Part shown: one piece after another, positions 15,960-24,862 of the stretch
Layout: every line of letters starts with the position of its first letter
Position numbering within the stretch: the stretch's first letter is position 1
DNA from: Streptomyces umbrinus
GTDB taxonomy: Bacteria; Actinomycetota; Actinomycetes; Streptomycetales; Streptomycetaceae
Direction of reading: 5' to 3'
Length of the DNA stretch: 64,000 nucleotides
NCBI RefSeq assembly: GCF_030817415.1
Contig: NZ_JAUSZI010000002.1
Span: 10,701,501 to 10,765,500 of the forward strand
Made by a program: the position numbers and the translations under genes
The notes under the pieces: generated by a model
Told to the model about the DNA's origin: nothing
What the model saw: the letters and a program-made list of their open reading frames with translations, nothing else
Database searches by the model: none

Positions 15960-17105
15960 CTACCGGCCTCCGAACAGATAGCCGCGGCGGCGCATCAGCG
16001 TGATGAACACCGGCACCCCGATCAGCGCGGTGATCACCCCGAGCGGCAGTTCCTCGGGCGCGAAGGCGGTACGGGCCACCAGGTCGACCCAGACCATGAA
16101 GCAGGCCCCGGCGAGCGGCGTGACCGCGAGCACCCTGCGGTGCGTGGAGCCGACGAGGATCCGCACCACGTGGGGCAGGACGAGACCGACGAAGGCGATC
16201 GCGCCGCTGACCGCGACGATCAGCCCGGTGACGGCAGCGGTGAGCAGGAACAGCCCGCGCCGCAGCGCGTCCGCGTCCACGCCCAGGCTGGCCGCGGTCT
16301 CGTCGCCCAGCGCCAGCACGTCCAGCGACCGGCTCTGCCGCAGCAGCACCACGATCGCCACCAGGACCGCCGCCGTCACCAGCGGCAACGACTCCCAGGA
16401 CGCCGCCCCGAGACTGCCCAGCAGCCAGAACAGCACCGTCCGTGCGGCCTGGCCGTTCGGCGAGAGGAAGACCAGGACGCTCATCAGCGCCTGGAAGCCG
16501 TACGCCAGCGCCACTCCGGTCAGCACCAGCCGCAGTGGTGTCAGCCCCAGCGGGCCGAGCGCGGCCAGATGCACCAGCAGCGTGGCGCCGAGCGCGCCGA
16601 GGAAGGCCGCGGCCGACAGCGCGTGGACCCCGAGGCTCGCGAAGACCCCGAACACCACCACGGCGGTCGCCCCGACGGACGCGCCGGACGAGATGCCCAG
16701 CACGAACGGGTCCGCGAGGGCGTTGCGCACCAGCGCCTGGATGGCGACTCCGACGACGGCCAGCCCGGCTCCCACGACCGAGGCGAGCAGCACCCGCGGG
16801 GTGCGCACATGCCAGACGATGGAGTACCCGGTGACCTCGTCGGCCCCGATGCCGCCGCCGGTGAGGGCAGCCCACAGGAAGTGCACGACATCGGCCGGCG
16901 GCACGACGGTCGGCCCCAGGGCGATACCGGCCAGGACGGAGACCACCAGCGTCACGGAGAGCACCACCAGCGCGGTCAGCAGTCTGCCGCGACCCGCACC
17001 GCGACCGTCCGGCTCCTGACGCGGCTCCTCGTGAGGCGTCTCGTCCCGCGAGGGTGCGGTGGTTCCGGGCTCGGCGGAGGGTGTCCCGGATACGGCTTCG
17101 GCCAT
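15960..17105 (-). CDS. FecCD-family ABC transporter permease
   Basis: A 381-residue permease of the FecCD/BtuC family with about ten membrane helices. Recognisable blocks are RTPRVLLASVVGAGLAVVG, NPLADPF-like RNALADPFVLGISSGAS, and GAIAFVGLVLPHVVRIL. The first 50 residues are a polar, disordered cytoplasmic tail. ATG 17105 is chosen because AAAGGGA lies just upstream; an in-frame GTG at 17165 has none. The gap to the methyltransferase stop is 81 bases, the only sizeable gap in the seven-gene run, so a second start point for transcription there is possible. Confidence 0.9.
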   Translation of the reverse strand: MAEAVSGTPSAEPGTTAPSRDETPHEEPRQEPDGRGAGRGRLLTALVVLSVTLVVSVLAGIALGPTVVPPADVVHFLWAALTGGGIGADEVTGYSIVWHVRTPRVLLASVVGAGLAVVGVAIQALVRNALADPFVLGISSGASVGATAVVVFGVFASLGVHALSAAAFLGALGATLLVHLAALGPLGLTPLRLVLTGVALAYGFQALMSVLVFLSPNGQAARTVLFWLLGSLGAASWESLPLVTAAVLVAIVVLLRQSRSLDVLALGDETAASLGVDADALRRGLFLLTAAVTGLIVAVSGAIAFVGLVLPHVVRILVGSTHRRVLAVTPLAGACFMVWVDLVARTAFAPEELPLGVITALIGVPVFITLMRRRGYLFGGR

Positions 17106-17186
17106 GAAGTCCCTTTGTCCGTACGGCAGTTCGGGCGCGGGCAGCCCCAAACGCCGCCCGCTCACCAGTAGTCGGCCGCGACCGCC

Positions 17187-17954
17187 TCAGAGTTCCCGCG
17201 TATCGGCGGAGAGTTCAGGCCGGGTCCCGCGCACGATCAGCCGCTTCGCGTGGTTGTCGTACGGACCGCCGCCGAAGTCGCCGTAACAGCACACGTCGGT
17301 GAAGCCGGCCGCCTCGAACATCGCGCGCAACTCGGCCGCGCTGTAGAGGAAGGAGGTGATCGACGCCTCCCGTGCGATCCCGTCGCGCACGAGCGTCCAG
17401 TCGGTGCGCAGCCGCGTCCAGTGGTCCAGCACGGTGTCGCGCTGCACCACGTACGCGCCGCCGTCGAGCTCGACGACCTGGGGTCGGCCGATCCAGCCCG
17501 CGAGGACCTCCTTGCCCATCACGTCGACGAGCAACTGGCCACCCGGCACGAGCGAGTCGTACGCGTTGCGCAGCACCCGCTCGTTGTCGTCCGGGGCGTC
17601 GAAGTAGCCGAACGAGGTGAAGACGTTGAGCACCACGTCGTACGACCGGGGCTCGACATGCGTCAGCATGTCCGCCCGTACCAGCCGGACTTCGGCCCCG
17701 GCCTCCTCGCACACGGCACCGGCCCGCTCCAGCATGACCGGACTGAGATCCACCCCTGTCACCGCGTATCCACGACGGGTCAGAGGCACCAGATACACAC
17801 CTGGCCCGCAGCACAGGTCCAGTACCCGGCTCCCGGGCGGGAACTCCAGCAGCGGCGACTTGGCGACGACGGACTCCGTCTCCGTACGCCTGCGCCCGGA
17901 GAACATGGTCTCGGAGAAGTCCGACCAGAATCCGTCGTCCTCGTACCAGTGCAT
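17187..17954 (-). CDS. Class I SAM-dependent methyltransferase, first gene of the PLP/ATP-grasp operon
   Basis: A 255-residue Rossmann methyltransferase. Motif I is RVLDLCCGPGVYLVPL (about residue 50), the acidic end of strand 2 is VTGVDLSPVML, and motif IV is YDVVLNVFTSFGYFD. Start ATG 17954 has GAGG upstream; the longer GTG frame adds 13 residues. It leads the leftward operon ending at 10423 and probably methylates the metabolite or a precursor. The C-terminal domain (FLYSAAELRAMFEAAGF) is the common small-molecule O/N-methyltransferase layout. Nothing indicates an RNA or protein target. Confidence 0.8.
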   Translation of the reverse strand: MHWYEDDGFWSDFSETMFSGRRRTETESVVAKSPLLEFPPGSRVLDLCCGPGVYLVPLTRRGYAVTGVDLSPVMLERAGAVCEEAGAEVRLVRADMLTHVEPRSYDVVLNVFTSFGYFDAPDDNERVLRNAYDSLVPGGQLLVDVMGKEVLAGWIGRPQVVELDGGAYVVQRDTVLDHWTRLRTDWTLVRDGIAREASITSFLYSAAELRAMFEAAGFTDVCCYGDFGGGPYDNHAKRLIVRGTRPELSADTREL

Positions 17955-18107
17955 ACAGCTGCAACCTCGATCCAGGGGCCGGACGAGCCGCACACCACAC
18001 CACAGCGCAACGGCCTCGTCGGTGCGGGGCTTGTTGTTGCAGTGGTCGGACGGGGATGCCCTGGAGTTCCCGACGAGCCGGAGACCAACTCGGAGAAGGG
18101 GGACACG
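17955..18107 (-). promoter_or_regulatory. Presumed promoter region of the seven-gene operon
   Basis: This stretch separates the operon from the tctA terminator and must hold its promoter unless transcription reads through. I looked for a DmdR/IdeR iron box, a Zur box and a cobalamin riboswitch and saw none. No convincing -35/-10 pair is visible either. Confidence 0.35.
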
Positions 18108-18156
18108 ACTGTGCCCGTCGGGGGCGGATGGTTCGTCCCCTCCCGACGGGCACAGT
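18108..18156 (-). terminator. Strong hairpin after tctA
   Basis: ACTGTGCCCGTCGGG (18108-18122) and CCCGACGGGCACAGT (18142-18156) are a perfect 15-bp inverted repeat around a 19-base loop, and further G/C pairs extend it with one bulge. It starts 11 bases past the tctA stop and separates the tct operon from the methyltransferase operon. Confidence 0.8.
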
Positions 18157-18167
18157 GGACGGATCGA

Positions 18168-19661
18168 TCAGGCCTCCGCGCGGCCGCGCATCACCAGCTT
18201 CTTGAGGAGCGGCCAGGCCAGCAGCAGCACGATCACCGCGTACACGGTCACCGAGAAAGGCGTGTTGACCAGTCCTGAGACGCTGCCGTCGCTGATCTGC
18301 AGGGCACGCCGGAGCTGCTGTTCGGCGTTCGGGCCGAGGATGACGCCGATGACGGCCGGCAGCACCGGAAGCCCGTAGCGCCGCATACCGAAGCCGATCA
18401 GGCCGATGATCAGCAGGATCACCAGGTCGATGACCTCGCCGCCGACCGCGTACGCGCCGACCGCCGCGAAGAACATGATCCCCGCGTAGAGGTACGGCCG
18501 CGGGATGCGCAGCAGCTTCGCCCACACCGGCGCCAGAGGCAGGTTGAGCGCGAGCAGCAGCACCATGCCGACGAAGAGGGAGGCGATCAGGCCCCACACC
18601 AGGTCGGGTTCGCGCTCGAAGAGGAGCGGTCCGGGCTGAATGCCGTACTGCTGGAAGGCGGCCAGCATGACCGCCGCGACCGCCGTGGTCGGCAGTCCCA
18701 GGGTCAGCATGGACACCAGCGTGCCCGCCGCCGAGGCGGACGCCGCCGACTCCGGTCCCGCCACACCCTCGATCGCGCCCTTGCCCCAGTCGTCCTTGTG
18801 CTTCGACAGGCGCTTCTCCGTGACGTACGACAGGAAGGTGGGGATCTCGGCGCCGCCTGCCGGGATCGCGCCGAACGGGAACCCGATGACCGGTCCGCGC
18901 AGCCACGACTTCCAGGTCCGCCGCACATCGGCCTTGCCCAGCCAGGGCCGGCCCACCGGGATCGGCTCGCCCGGGCTGCGCCGCAGATGCGCCGCCACCC
19001 ACAGGGCCTCGCCGATCGCGAAGAGACCGACCGCCACGATCACCACGTCGATGCCGTCGGCGAGTTGGAGCGAGCCGAAGGTCAGCCGCTGCTGCCCGGT
19101 CATCTGGTCGAGGCCGACCAGCCCGATCGTCAGCCCGATCAGCAGGGACGCGAGACCCCGGATACGGGACGAGCCCAGCACGGACGTCACGGCGATGAAC
19201 GCGAGCACCATGATGGCGAAGTAGTCCGGCGCACCGATGTCCACCGCCAGTTCGGCCACCGTCGGCGCGAGCATCACCAGCAGGATCGTGCCGATCAGGC
19301 CGCCCGCGAAGTGGCCGATGGCGGCGGCCGCGAGCGCCTGCGCGCCGCGCCCCGACTTGGCCATCGGGTTGCCCTCCATGGCCGCGACCACGGCCGCGCT
19401 CTCGCCCGGCGTGTTCAGCAGGATCGAGGTGGTCGAGCCGCCGAACATCGCGCCGTAGTAGATCCCGGCGAACATGATGAACGCGCCGATCGGATTCAGG
19501 CCGTATGTCACCGGCAGCAGCAGGGCGACCGCCATCGCGGGGCCGATACCGGGCAGCACACCGATCGCCGTGCCGAGCAGCACGCCGATGGCGGCCCACA
19601 GCAGGTTGATCGGGGTGAGCGCCGTACCGAACCCGTCCATCAGGGAGTTGAGGGCGTCCAT
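18168..19661 (-). CDS. tctA: Tripartite tricarboxylate transporter large permease TctA
   Basis: A 497-residue membrane protein with about eleven helices. It has the TctA hallmark [20 protein letters not shown] near residue 36 and a second conserved block [16 protein letters not shown] (about residue 265), plus [20 protein letters not shown]. It forms the transport pore of a proton- or sodium-driven carboxylate uptake system with TctB and the periplasmic-type binding protein TctC. It lies one base after the tctB stop and is last in the operon. The substrate (citrate, tartrate, other di/tricarboxylate) is set by TctC and is not readable here. Confidence 0.92.
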   Translation of the reverse strand: MDALNSLMDGFGTALTPINLLWAAIGVLLGTAIGVLPGIGPAMAVALLLPVTYGLNPIGAFIMFAGIYYGAMFGGSTTSILLNTPGESAAVVAAMEGNPMAKSGRGAQALAAAAIGHFAGGLIGTILLVMLAPTVAELAVDIGAPDYFAIMVLAFIAVTSVLGSSRIRGLASLLIGLTIGLVGLDQMTGQQRLTFGSLQLADGIDVVIVAVGLFAIGEALWVAAHLRRSPGEPIPVGRPWLGKADVRRTWKSWLRGPVIGFPFGAIPAGGAEIPTFLSYVTEKRLSKHKDDWGKGAIEGVAGPESAASASAAGTLVSMLTLGLPTTAVAAVMLAAFQQYGIQPGPLLFEREPDLVWGLIASLFVGMVLLLALNLPLAPVWAKLLRIPRPYLYAGIMFFAAVGAYAVGGEVIDLVILLIIGLIGFGMRRYGLPVLPAVIGVILGPNAEQQLRRALQISDGSVSGLVNTPFSVTVYAVIVLLLAWPLLKKLVMRGRAEA

Positions 19662-19662
19662 G

Positions 19663-20205
19663 TCACAGCACTCCCATCAGCGGGCCGCCGGGCAGCGGTA
19701 CTCCGAGCAGGTTGTTGAAGATCACGTACGTGACGAGGGAGAGCACGGCCGCGATGAGCGGGTCCCGATCGAAGCGGCGGCTGCCGAGCGCGAAGGCCGC
19801 TCCCCAGAAGAGGAGCGCACCCGCGACGGGGAAACCGGCGGGCTCGATGAGGACGGCCGCGCCCAGGAACACCCCGGCGAGCAGCAACACCGTGCGCCAG
19901 TCGGCCGGTTCGGACAGATCGATGTCCTCACCGCCCTCGGCCTCGCCACGGCCGCCGCGCAGTACGTCGACGGCGAGCAGGGCGGCGATGACGAGCAGCC
20001 CGATGCCGACCACGATCGGCACGGTCTTCGGCCCGACGGGACCGCGCTGGGTTATCTCGACGTCCATGGTGAGCGCGTCGCCCAGGACGAGTGCGCCGAG
20101 GGCCAACAGCAGGACGCAGACACCCAGTTCGGAGTGGTCGCGCAGCCACGAGCGCCGTTCGTCCGCGGGTGGCGTCGGGGAGGCTTCGGTGGTCGGCGTC
20201 GTCAC
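19663..20205 (-). CDS. tctB: Tripartite tricarboxylate transporter small subunit TctB
   Basis: A 180-residue membrane protein with four helices and a polar N-terminus; it fits TctB in length and in position between tctC and tctA. It has the usual [17 protein letters not shown] entry to helix 2 and a final helix pair ending at [14 protein letters not shown], a stretch found at the end of many TctB proteins. GTG start overlaps the tctC stop (GTGA). TctB sits beside TctA in the membrane; its exact role is not settled for the family. Confidence 0.88.
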   Translation of the reverse strand: MTTPTTEASPTPPADERRSWLRDHSELGVCVLLLALGALVLGDALTMDVEITQRGPVGPKTVPIVVGIGLLVIAALLAVDVLRGGRGEAEGGEDIDLSEPADWRTVLLLAGVFLGAAVLIEPAGFPVAGALLFWGAAFALGSRRFDRDPLIAAVLSLVTYVIFNNLLGVPLPGGPLMGVL

Positions 20206-21188
20206 AGTCCCAGCTCCTTCAGTACCGAAACCACGCGCTTGTCCTGGGCGTCGAGGAAGTCACCGAACTTCTCGCCGGTGAGGAAGGCGTCGTCCCAGCC
20301 GTTCTGCTGCATCGACTTCTGCCACTCGGGGGAGTCGTGCAGCTCCTCGACGAGGCGTACGAGCTTGTCGCGCTCGGCGTCGGACAGGCCGGGCGGGGCC
20401 ACGATGCCCCGCCAGTTGGTGAAGTCCACGTCGTAGCCGGACTCCTTGAGCGTGGGTGCCTCGGACAGTTCGTCGACCCGCTCCGGGCCGGTGACCGCGA
20501 GAATCCGGAGCTCGCCCGCCTTGATCTGGTCGAGGTACTCGCCGACACCCGACACCCCGAAGGCGACCTTGTTGCCGAGGATCGAGGCGAGCAGCTCGCC
20601 ACCGCCGTCGAAGGGCACGTAGTTGACGTCCTTCGGGGCGATACCGGCGGCCTTCGCCATCAGCATGGGCGCGAGGTGGTCGGGCCCGCCGGGCGAGGAA
20701 CCGCCGCCCACCGGAAGCTTGCCGGGGTTCTTCTTCCAGGCCTCGACGAGCTGGTCGATCGTCTTGTACGGGGAGTCCTTGCCGACCACCACGACGTCCT
20801 GCTCCTCGGTGAGCCGGGCGATCGGGGTGGTGTCGGCGAGAGTCTTGGGCGCGTCGTTGGAGCGGACCGCGCCCACCACACCGAGGCCCATCGACATGGC
20901 GAGCTTGCCGTTGCCGTGCTCGCTCACCAGCCGGCTCAGTCCGACGGTGCCGCCGGCGCCGGGAAGGTTGAACACCTCGATGTTGTGCGTGAGTTCGGCG
21001 TCCTCGGCGTTCTTCGCGGCCGTACGGGCCGTGATGTCATAGCCGCCGCCGGGCGTGTTGGGGACCATGAAGCGCAGGCCCGGGATCTGCGTGCCCGTCG
21101 CGGAATCGCTGCCCGCCGTGAGCAACGGAGGGCCCACGAGCACGAGCACGGCGGCCCCGAACAGGGCGAGGAGGGTGCGCAGGCGCAC
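20202..21188 (-). CDS. tctC: Tripartite tricarboxylate transporter binding protein TctC
   Basis: A 328-residue Bug/TctC-type extracytoplasmic binding protein. The signal sequence is VRLRTLLALFGAAVLVLVG with no clear lipobox. The family segments are RFMVPNTPGGGYDITART, GAGGTVGLSRL, and VNYVPFDGGGELLASILG. GTG 21188 is chosen because it places the signal peptide first. The in-frame start at 21344 would translate the repeated regulatory DNA at 21193-21278. It is the first gene of tctCBA and is divergent from the two-component genes that probably control it. Confidence 0.88.
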   Translation of the reverse strand: MRLRTLLALFGAAVLVLVGPPLLTAGSDSATGTQIPGLRFMVPNTPGGGYDITARTAAKNAEDAELTHNIEVFNLPGAGGTVGLSRLVSEHGNGKLAMSMGLGVVGAVRSNDAPKTLADTTPIARLTEEQDVVVVGKDSPYKTIDQLVEAWKKNPGKLPVGGGSSPGGPDHLAPMLMAKAAGIAPKDVNYVPFDGGGELLASILGNKVAFGVSGVGEYLDQIKAGELRILAVTGPERVDELSEAPTLKESGYDVDFTNWRGIVAPPGLSDAERDKLVRLVEELHDSPEWQKSMQQNGWDDAFLTGEKFGDFLDAQDKRVVSVLKELGL

Positions 21189-21192
21189 GAAT

Positions 21193-21278
21193 GCCACCAC
21201 CTGTCGGTACGTCGATGAGGTCGGGGGAAGCCCTGTGGGGAGGGTGACGTGGGCCACATGTTGCCTGTACGTCGAACG
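21193..21278. promoter_or_regulatory. Imperfect direct repeats in the tctC / sensor kinase intergenic region
   Basis: Two related 26-base segments start 60 bases apart (21193 and 21253). Each begins GCCAC and ends in TGT-x-x-TACGTCGA or TGTACGTCGA. Sixty bases is close to six helical turns, so a dimeric response regulator could bind both on one face. They lie just upstream of the tctC start and are candidate sites for the neighbouring CitB-type regulator. Confidence 0.45.
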
Positions 21279-21411
21279 TCTGTCTCTCTTCCGGAACCAA
21301 CGGAGGTTGTGGTCTTTGTGGCCACCGGCGTGGGTCACGTGCACGGATCGTAGGGTGCCTCGCCTGTCCCGGCTCCCTGCTCACCCCTTTTCCCGGCCAC
21401 GGGAGGGGTCC

Positions 21412-23136
21412 ATGATGGTGCGACCCCAGGACGAGCCGCCCAACGCCGTGTCGGCCCGAGAGATTGAGTACGTCGTGGTCGCCACCTTCCGCCGTCAGAC
21501 CCTCGCGGGCGAGATGCTGGTGCTCCAGCTCGCCATCGTCGTGGTGGTGCTGCTGGCCGTCGCCGCGGTGTCCCTCGCGCAGTCGGAGGCGACCTTCAAC
21601 CGTGTGGAGGGCCGCCGGGTCGCCGCGCTGGCCGAGCAGCTGGCGGCCAACCCCCTGGTCCGCAGCCAGCTCGTACGGCCCGCGCCGCTGGAGGCCCTCG
21701 CCCCGCTGGTGAACTCCACACAGACCCAGTCCGGGGTCACCTCCGTGACGGTGACCGACGCCGACGGCCGGATCGTCAGCTCCACGAACCCCACGGCGCT
21801 CGGCGACCGACTGGCGCTCGGCGAGGGCGCCGCCGAGGGCCGGGGCTGGTCGGGTTCGCTGACCCTGGACGGCAGCCGCCAGCTCGTGGCCCAGGTGCCG
21901 GTACTCGGCGCGACACAGCAGAACCTCGGTCAGTACCTGGGAACGGTGATGATCGGCGAGGCCGACCCGACCGTGTGGCAGCGGCTCAACGGCGCGTCCT
22001 CGTACCTGCTCGCCTACCTCGGCATCGCCAGTGGACTCGGCCTGGTGGGCTCCTGGCTGCTGGCCAGACGCGTCAAACGGCAGACCCTGGGCCTCGAACC
22101 CCGCGAGATCGCCGGCCTTGCCGAGCACCGTGAGGCGATGCTGTACGGGATCGCCGAGGGCGTGATCGCCCTGGACCCGCAGCACCGGCTCACCCTGGCC
22201 AACGACATGGGTCTGCGCCTGCTCGACCTTCCCGAGGACTGCGTGGGCCAGAGCCTGGCCGAGCTCGGCATCGAGGGACGGCTGCGGGACGTCCTGGTGG
22301 GCGACCGCAAGGGCGCGCCCCACGAGCGCGACGAGGTCGTGATCAGGCACGGCCGGGTGCTGGTGATGAACCGGATGACCGTGACCAAGGACGGCCGCCC
22401 GCTCGGCTCGGTCACCACCCTGCGCGACCGGACCGAACTGGCGCGGCTGGAGCGGGAGATCGGCTCCTTCCGCAGCTCGTCCGAGCTACTGCGCGCGCAG
22501 GCCCACGAGTTCGCCAACCAGCTGCACACCATCTCCGGGCTGATCGAGATCGGCGAGGAGGACGAAGTCGTGTGCTACATCCGCGCGTTGAACCAGCGCC
22601 GCCAGTCGCTGGACGTCACCCTCAGCCGCCGAGTCCGTGACACCGCCGTCGCCGCCCTGCTCATGGCGAAGGCGTCACTGGCCGCCGAACGGAAGGTGCG
22701 GCTGCGGATCTCCGACAGCACCGCGCTCGACCGGCTCGTTCCCGAGGACGCCGCCGATGTGGCGACCGTGGTCGGCAACCTTGTCGACAACGCCGTGGAC
22801 GCCGCGTCCGTCGCCGGGGTCGCGGGCGAGGCGGACGGCCACGAGGCCTGGGTCGAGGTCGAACTGAGGCAGGACGCCTCCAGCGTGGAGATCGTGGTCC
22901 GCGACTCCGGGCCCGGCGTCGCCCCGGAACTCGCCCGGGAGGTCTTCCTGCACGGCTTCACCACCAAGGCGGCCCAGGAGGGCGAGCGGGGTATCGGCCT
23001 GGCGCTCACCCGGCTGGTCTGCGAGCGTCACGGTGGTGAGATCTCGGTGACCAACACCCCCGAGGGGGCCATGTTCACCGCACGCATGACCGTCAGCCAC
23101 CTCACCGACGCGGTGGCGGAAGGAGCGGCCCGATGA
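21412..23136 (+). CDS. Sensor histidine kinase, CitA/DcuS family
   Basis: A 574-residue sensor. A first helix (VLQLAIVVVVLLAVAAVSLA) and a second near residue 205 (YLLAYLGIASGLGLVGSWLLA) bound an extracellular PDC-type sensing domain. A cytoplasmic PAS domain follows, then an H-box AQAHEFANQLHTISGL with H365, and an ATPase domain with the N-box NLVDNAVDAA, DSGPGVAP and GIGLALTR. This is the CitA/DcuS/DctS arrangement that senses di- and tricarboxylates. ATG 21412 follows GGGAGGGG. Its stop overlaps the regulator's ATG. It probably controls the divergent tctCBA. Confidence 0.92.
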   Translation: MMVRPQDEPPNAVSAREIEYVVVATFRRQTLAGEMLVLQLAIVVVVLLAVAAVSLAQSEATFNRVEGRRVAALAEQLAANPLVRSQLVRPAPLEALAPLVNSTQTQSGVTSVTVTDADGRIVSSTNPTALGDRLALGEGAAEGRGWSGSLTLDGSRQLVAQVPVLGATQQNLGQYLGTVMIGEADPTVWQRLNGASSYLLAYLGIASGLGLVGSWLLARRVKRQTLGLEPREIAGLAEHREAMLYGIAEGVIALDPQHRLTLANDMGLRLLDLPEDCVGQSLAELGIEGRLRDVLVGDRKGAPHERDEVVIRHGRVLVMNRMTVTKDGRPLGSVTTLRDRTELARLEREIGSFRSSSELLRAQAHEFANQLHTISGLIEIGEEDEVVCYIRALNQRRQSLDVTLSRRVRDTAVAALLMAKASLAAERKVRLRISDSTALDRLVPEDAADVATVVGNLVDNAVDAASVAGVAGEADGHEAWVEVELRQDASSVEIVVRDSGPGVAPELAREVFLHGFTTKAAQEGERGIGLALTRLVCERHGGEISVTNTPEGAMFTARMTVSHLTDAVAEGAAR

Positions 23137-23882
23137 AGGGGATGAAAGGCACGTCGGGCAGGCCGGAAACGCCCCGTGGGCCGGGAACGTCCGTCGCGAC
23201 CGACACGATCGACGTGCTCGTGGTCGACGACGACTTCATGGTGGCCCGAGTCCACCGCACCTTCGTCGAACGCGTCGAGCCGTTCCGGGTCGTCGGTGTC
23301 GCCAACACCGGCGAGCAGGCCACCCGCGCCGTCGACGAACTGCACCCGGACCTCGTCCTGCTCGACCTCTACCTGCCGGACGTCTTCGGCCTCGACGTCA
23401 TCCCCCGCCTGCGCACCTCCGGCCACGACTGCGACGTCATGGTCATCAGCGCCGCACGGGAGGCCGACACGGTCCGCGGCGCCGTCCGCCACGGCGTCGT
23501 CGACTACCTCCTCAAACCGTTCGAGTTCGAGGACCTGCGCGCCCGCCTGGAGCGCTACGCCGTCCAGCGCGGCCGCCTGCTCGCCACCGTCGTGCACGGC
23601 CAGGCCGACGTGGACCGGGTCCTGGCCGGAGCGACCGTCCCGGCCTCCGCCGCCGGCACCCTCCCCAAGGGCATGAGCGTCGAGACCGCCGAACTGATCG
23701 AACGCACCCTCCGCACCGCCGAGGGCACCCTCTCCGCCGCCGAGTGCGCCACCCTGGCCGGCATCTCCCGCGTCAGCGCCCGCCGCTACCTGGAGCACTT
23801 CCACACCATCGGCAGCGCGGACGTGACGTTGCGGTACGGGGCGGCGGGGCGGCCCGAGCGGCGGTATCGGTTCCAGAGGTAG
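23133..23882 (+). CDS. Response regulator, CitB/DcuR family
   Basis: A 249-residue regulator. The receiver domain (about residues 27-145) has the acidic pocket VVDDD, the phosphoacceptor D78 in LLDLYLPD, and the conserved lysine in LLKPFEF. The C-terminal domain has a helix-turn-helix of the CitB type (AAECATLAGISRVSARRYLE). ATG overlaps the kinase stop. The cognate pair is expected to activate tctCBA when substrate is present; the direct repeats at 21193-21278 are the obvious binding candidates. Confidence 0.92.
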   Translation: MKGMKGTSGRPETPRGPGTSVATDTIDVLVVDDDFMVARVHRTFVERVEPFRVVGVANTGEQATRAVDELHPDLVLLDLYLPDVFGLDVIPRLRTSGHDCDVMVISAAREADTVRGAVRHGVVDYLLKPFEFEDLRARLERYAVQRGRLLATVVHGQADVDRVLAGATVPASAAGTLPKGMSVETAELIERTLRTAEGTLSAAECATLAGISRVSARRYLEHFHTIGSADVTLRYGAAGRPERRYRFQR

Positions 23883-23901
23883 CCGGTTCCGGTGTGGTGC
23901 G

Positions 23902-24681
23902 TCAGACGGCGACGACCGTGACGCCCGCCTCCTCGAACCGTCGCACCATGTCCCCGCTCACCGCCACGTCCGTGACCAGCGTGTCCACGGATTTGGTCGC
24001 GCAGATCCGGGCGAAGGCCCGTTGCCCCAGCTTGCTGGAGTCGGCGGCGACGATCACGCGTTCGGCCCGCTCGCAGAGCAGGCGGTTGATCGCGGCCTCC
24101 GCCTCGTCGGTCGCCGCCGCGCCGTGGGTCACGTCGAGGGCGACCACGCCGAGGACGGCCACGTCGAGGGTGATCTGGCCGAGCACGCCGTCGGCCAGGG
24201 GGCCGACGAGCTCGTAGGACTGGGGGCGGGCGACGCCGCCGGTCAGCACGATCTTGAACTGGGGCCGCACCGCCAGCTCGTTGGCGATGTTGAGGGCGTT
24301 CGTGACGATCGTCAGGGCGGGCGATCCGGACGCGAGATCACTGCGTACGGCCAGCGCGCGGGCCACCTCGGTGGTGGTTGTGCCGCCGGTCAGGCCGACC
24401 GCCTCGCCGGGCGCGACGAGGTCGGCCACCGCCTTCGCGATGCGCTGCTTCTCGGAGGCGTGGCGGGCCGTCTTGTAGCGCAGCGGCAGCTCGTACGAGA
24501 CGCCGTGCACGACCGCGCCGCCCCGGGTGCGTACGAGCATCTGCTGCTCGGCGAGCTGGTCGAAGTCGCGCCGGATCGTGGCCGCCGACACCGACAGCTC
24601 GGCCGCCGCCTCCTCGACGTCCAGCCGGCCCCGCTCCACGAGCAGCTCCAGCAGTGCCTGCCAGCGGGCGTCGCGCGACAT
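23902..24681 (-). CDS. DeoR-family transcriptional repressor
   Basis: A 259-residue regulator. The N-terminal winged helix (LDVEEAAAELSVSAATIRRD) has the DeoR signature. The C-terminal sugar-phosphate sensing domain has GLTGGTTTTEVARAL, IVTNALNIANEL and VLTGGVARPQSYELVG. ATG 24681 is preceded by GGAGAG; a GTG two codons earlier is possible. It is divergent from an SIS isomerase and a class II aldolase, so it most likely represses them and itself until a phosphorylated (amino) sugar binds. The operator candidate lies at 24800-24841. Confidence 0.9.
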   Translation of the reverse strand: MSRDARWQALLELLVERGRLDVEEAAAELSVSAATIRRDFDQLAEQQMLVRTRGGAVVHGVSYELPLRYKTARHASEKQRIAKAVADLVAPGEAVGLTGGTTTTEVARALAVRSDLASGSPALTIVTNALNIANELAVRPQFKIVLTGGVARPQSYELVGPLADGVLGQITLDVAVLGVVALDVTHGAAATDEAEAAINRLLCERAERVIVAADSSKLGQRAFARICATKSVDTLVTDVAVSGDMVRRFEEAGVTVVAV

Positions 24682-24798
24682 CCGCACTCTCCGTCCGTCG
24701 ATCCGCGTATTGATCCGAACGATCCGTGCGTCGCTCCGTGCAGCGGCCGTTCCCTGATCTTTCGGCGACCCTAACGCACACCGTTCACCCAGGAATGC

Positions 24799-24841
24799 TT
24801 GATTGTGCTCGAAAGCTGGCTATATCTTGCACGAACAATCA
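24799..24841 (+). promoter_or_regulatory. Promoter with overlapping inverted-repeat operator for the SIS/aldolase genes
   Basis: TTGATT (24799-24804) and TATATC (24821-24826), 16 bases apart, make a sigma-70-like promoter. TGATTGT (24800-24806) and ACAATCA (24835-24841) form inverted half-sites bracketing the -10, and the similarity continues inwards with C-x-AAG on both arms. A repressor bound here would block transcription. The DeoR protein next door is the natural ligand. Confidence 0.55.
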
Positions 24842-24862
24842 TCATGACAGGGAGGTCACGGC

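Noticed and set aside
17955..18107. Iron box, Zur box or cobalamin riboswitch before the putative metallophore operon
   Set aside because: None of the known patterns is visible, so metal control is not claimed.
21189..21344. Longer TctC N-terminus from GTG 21344
   Set aside because: It would precede the signal peptide with a polar, repeat-derived stretch; GTG 21188 gives a normal exported protein.
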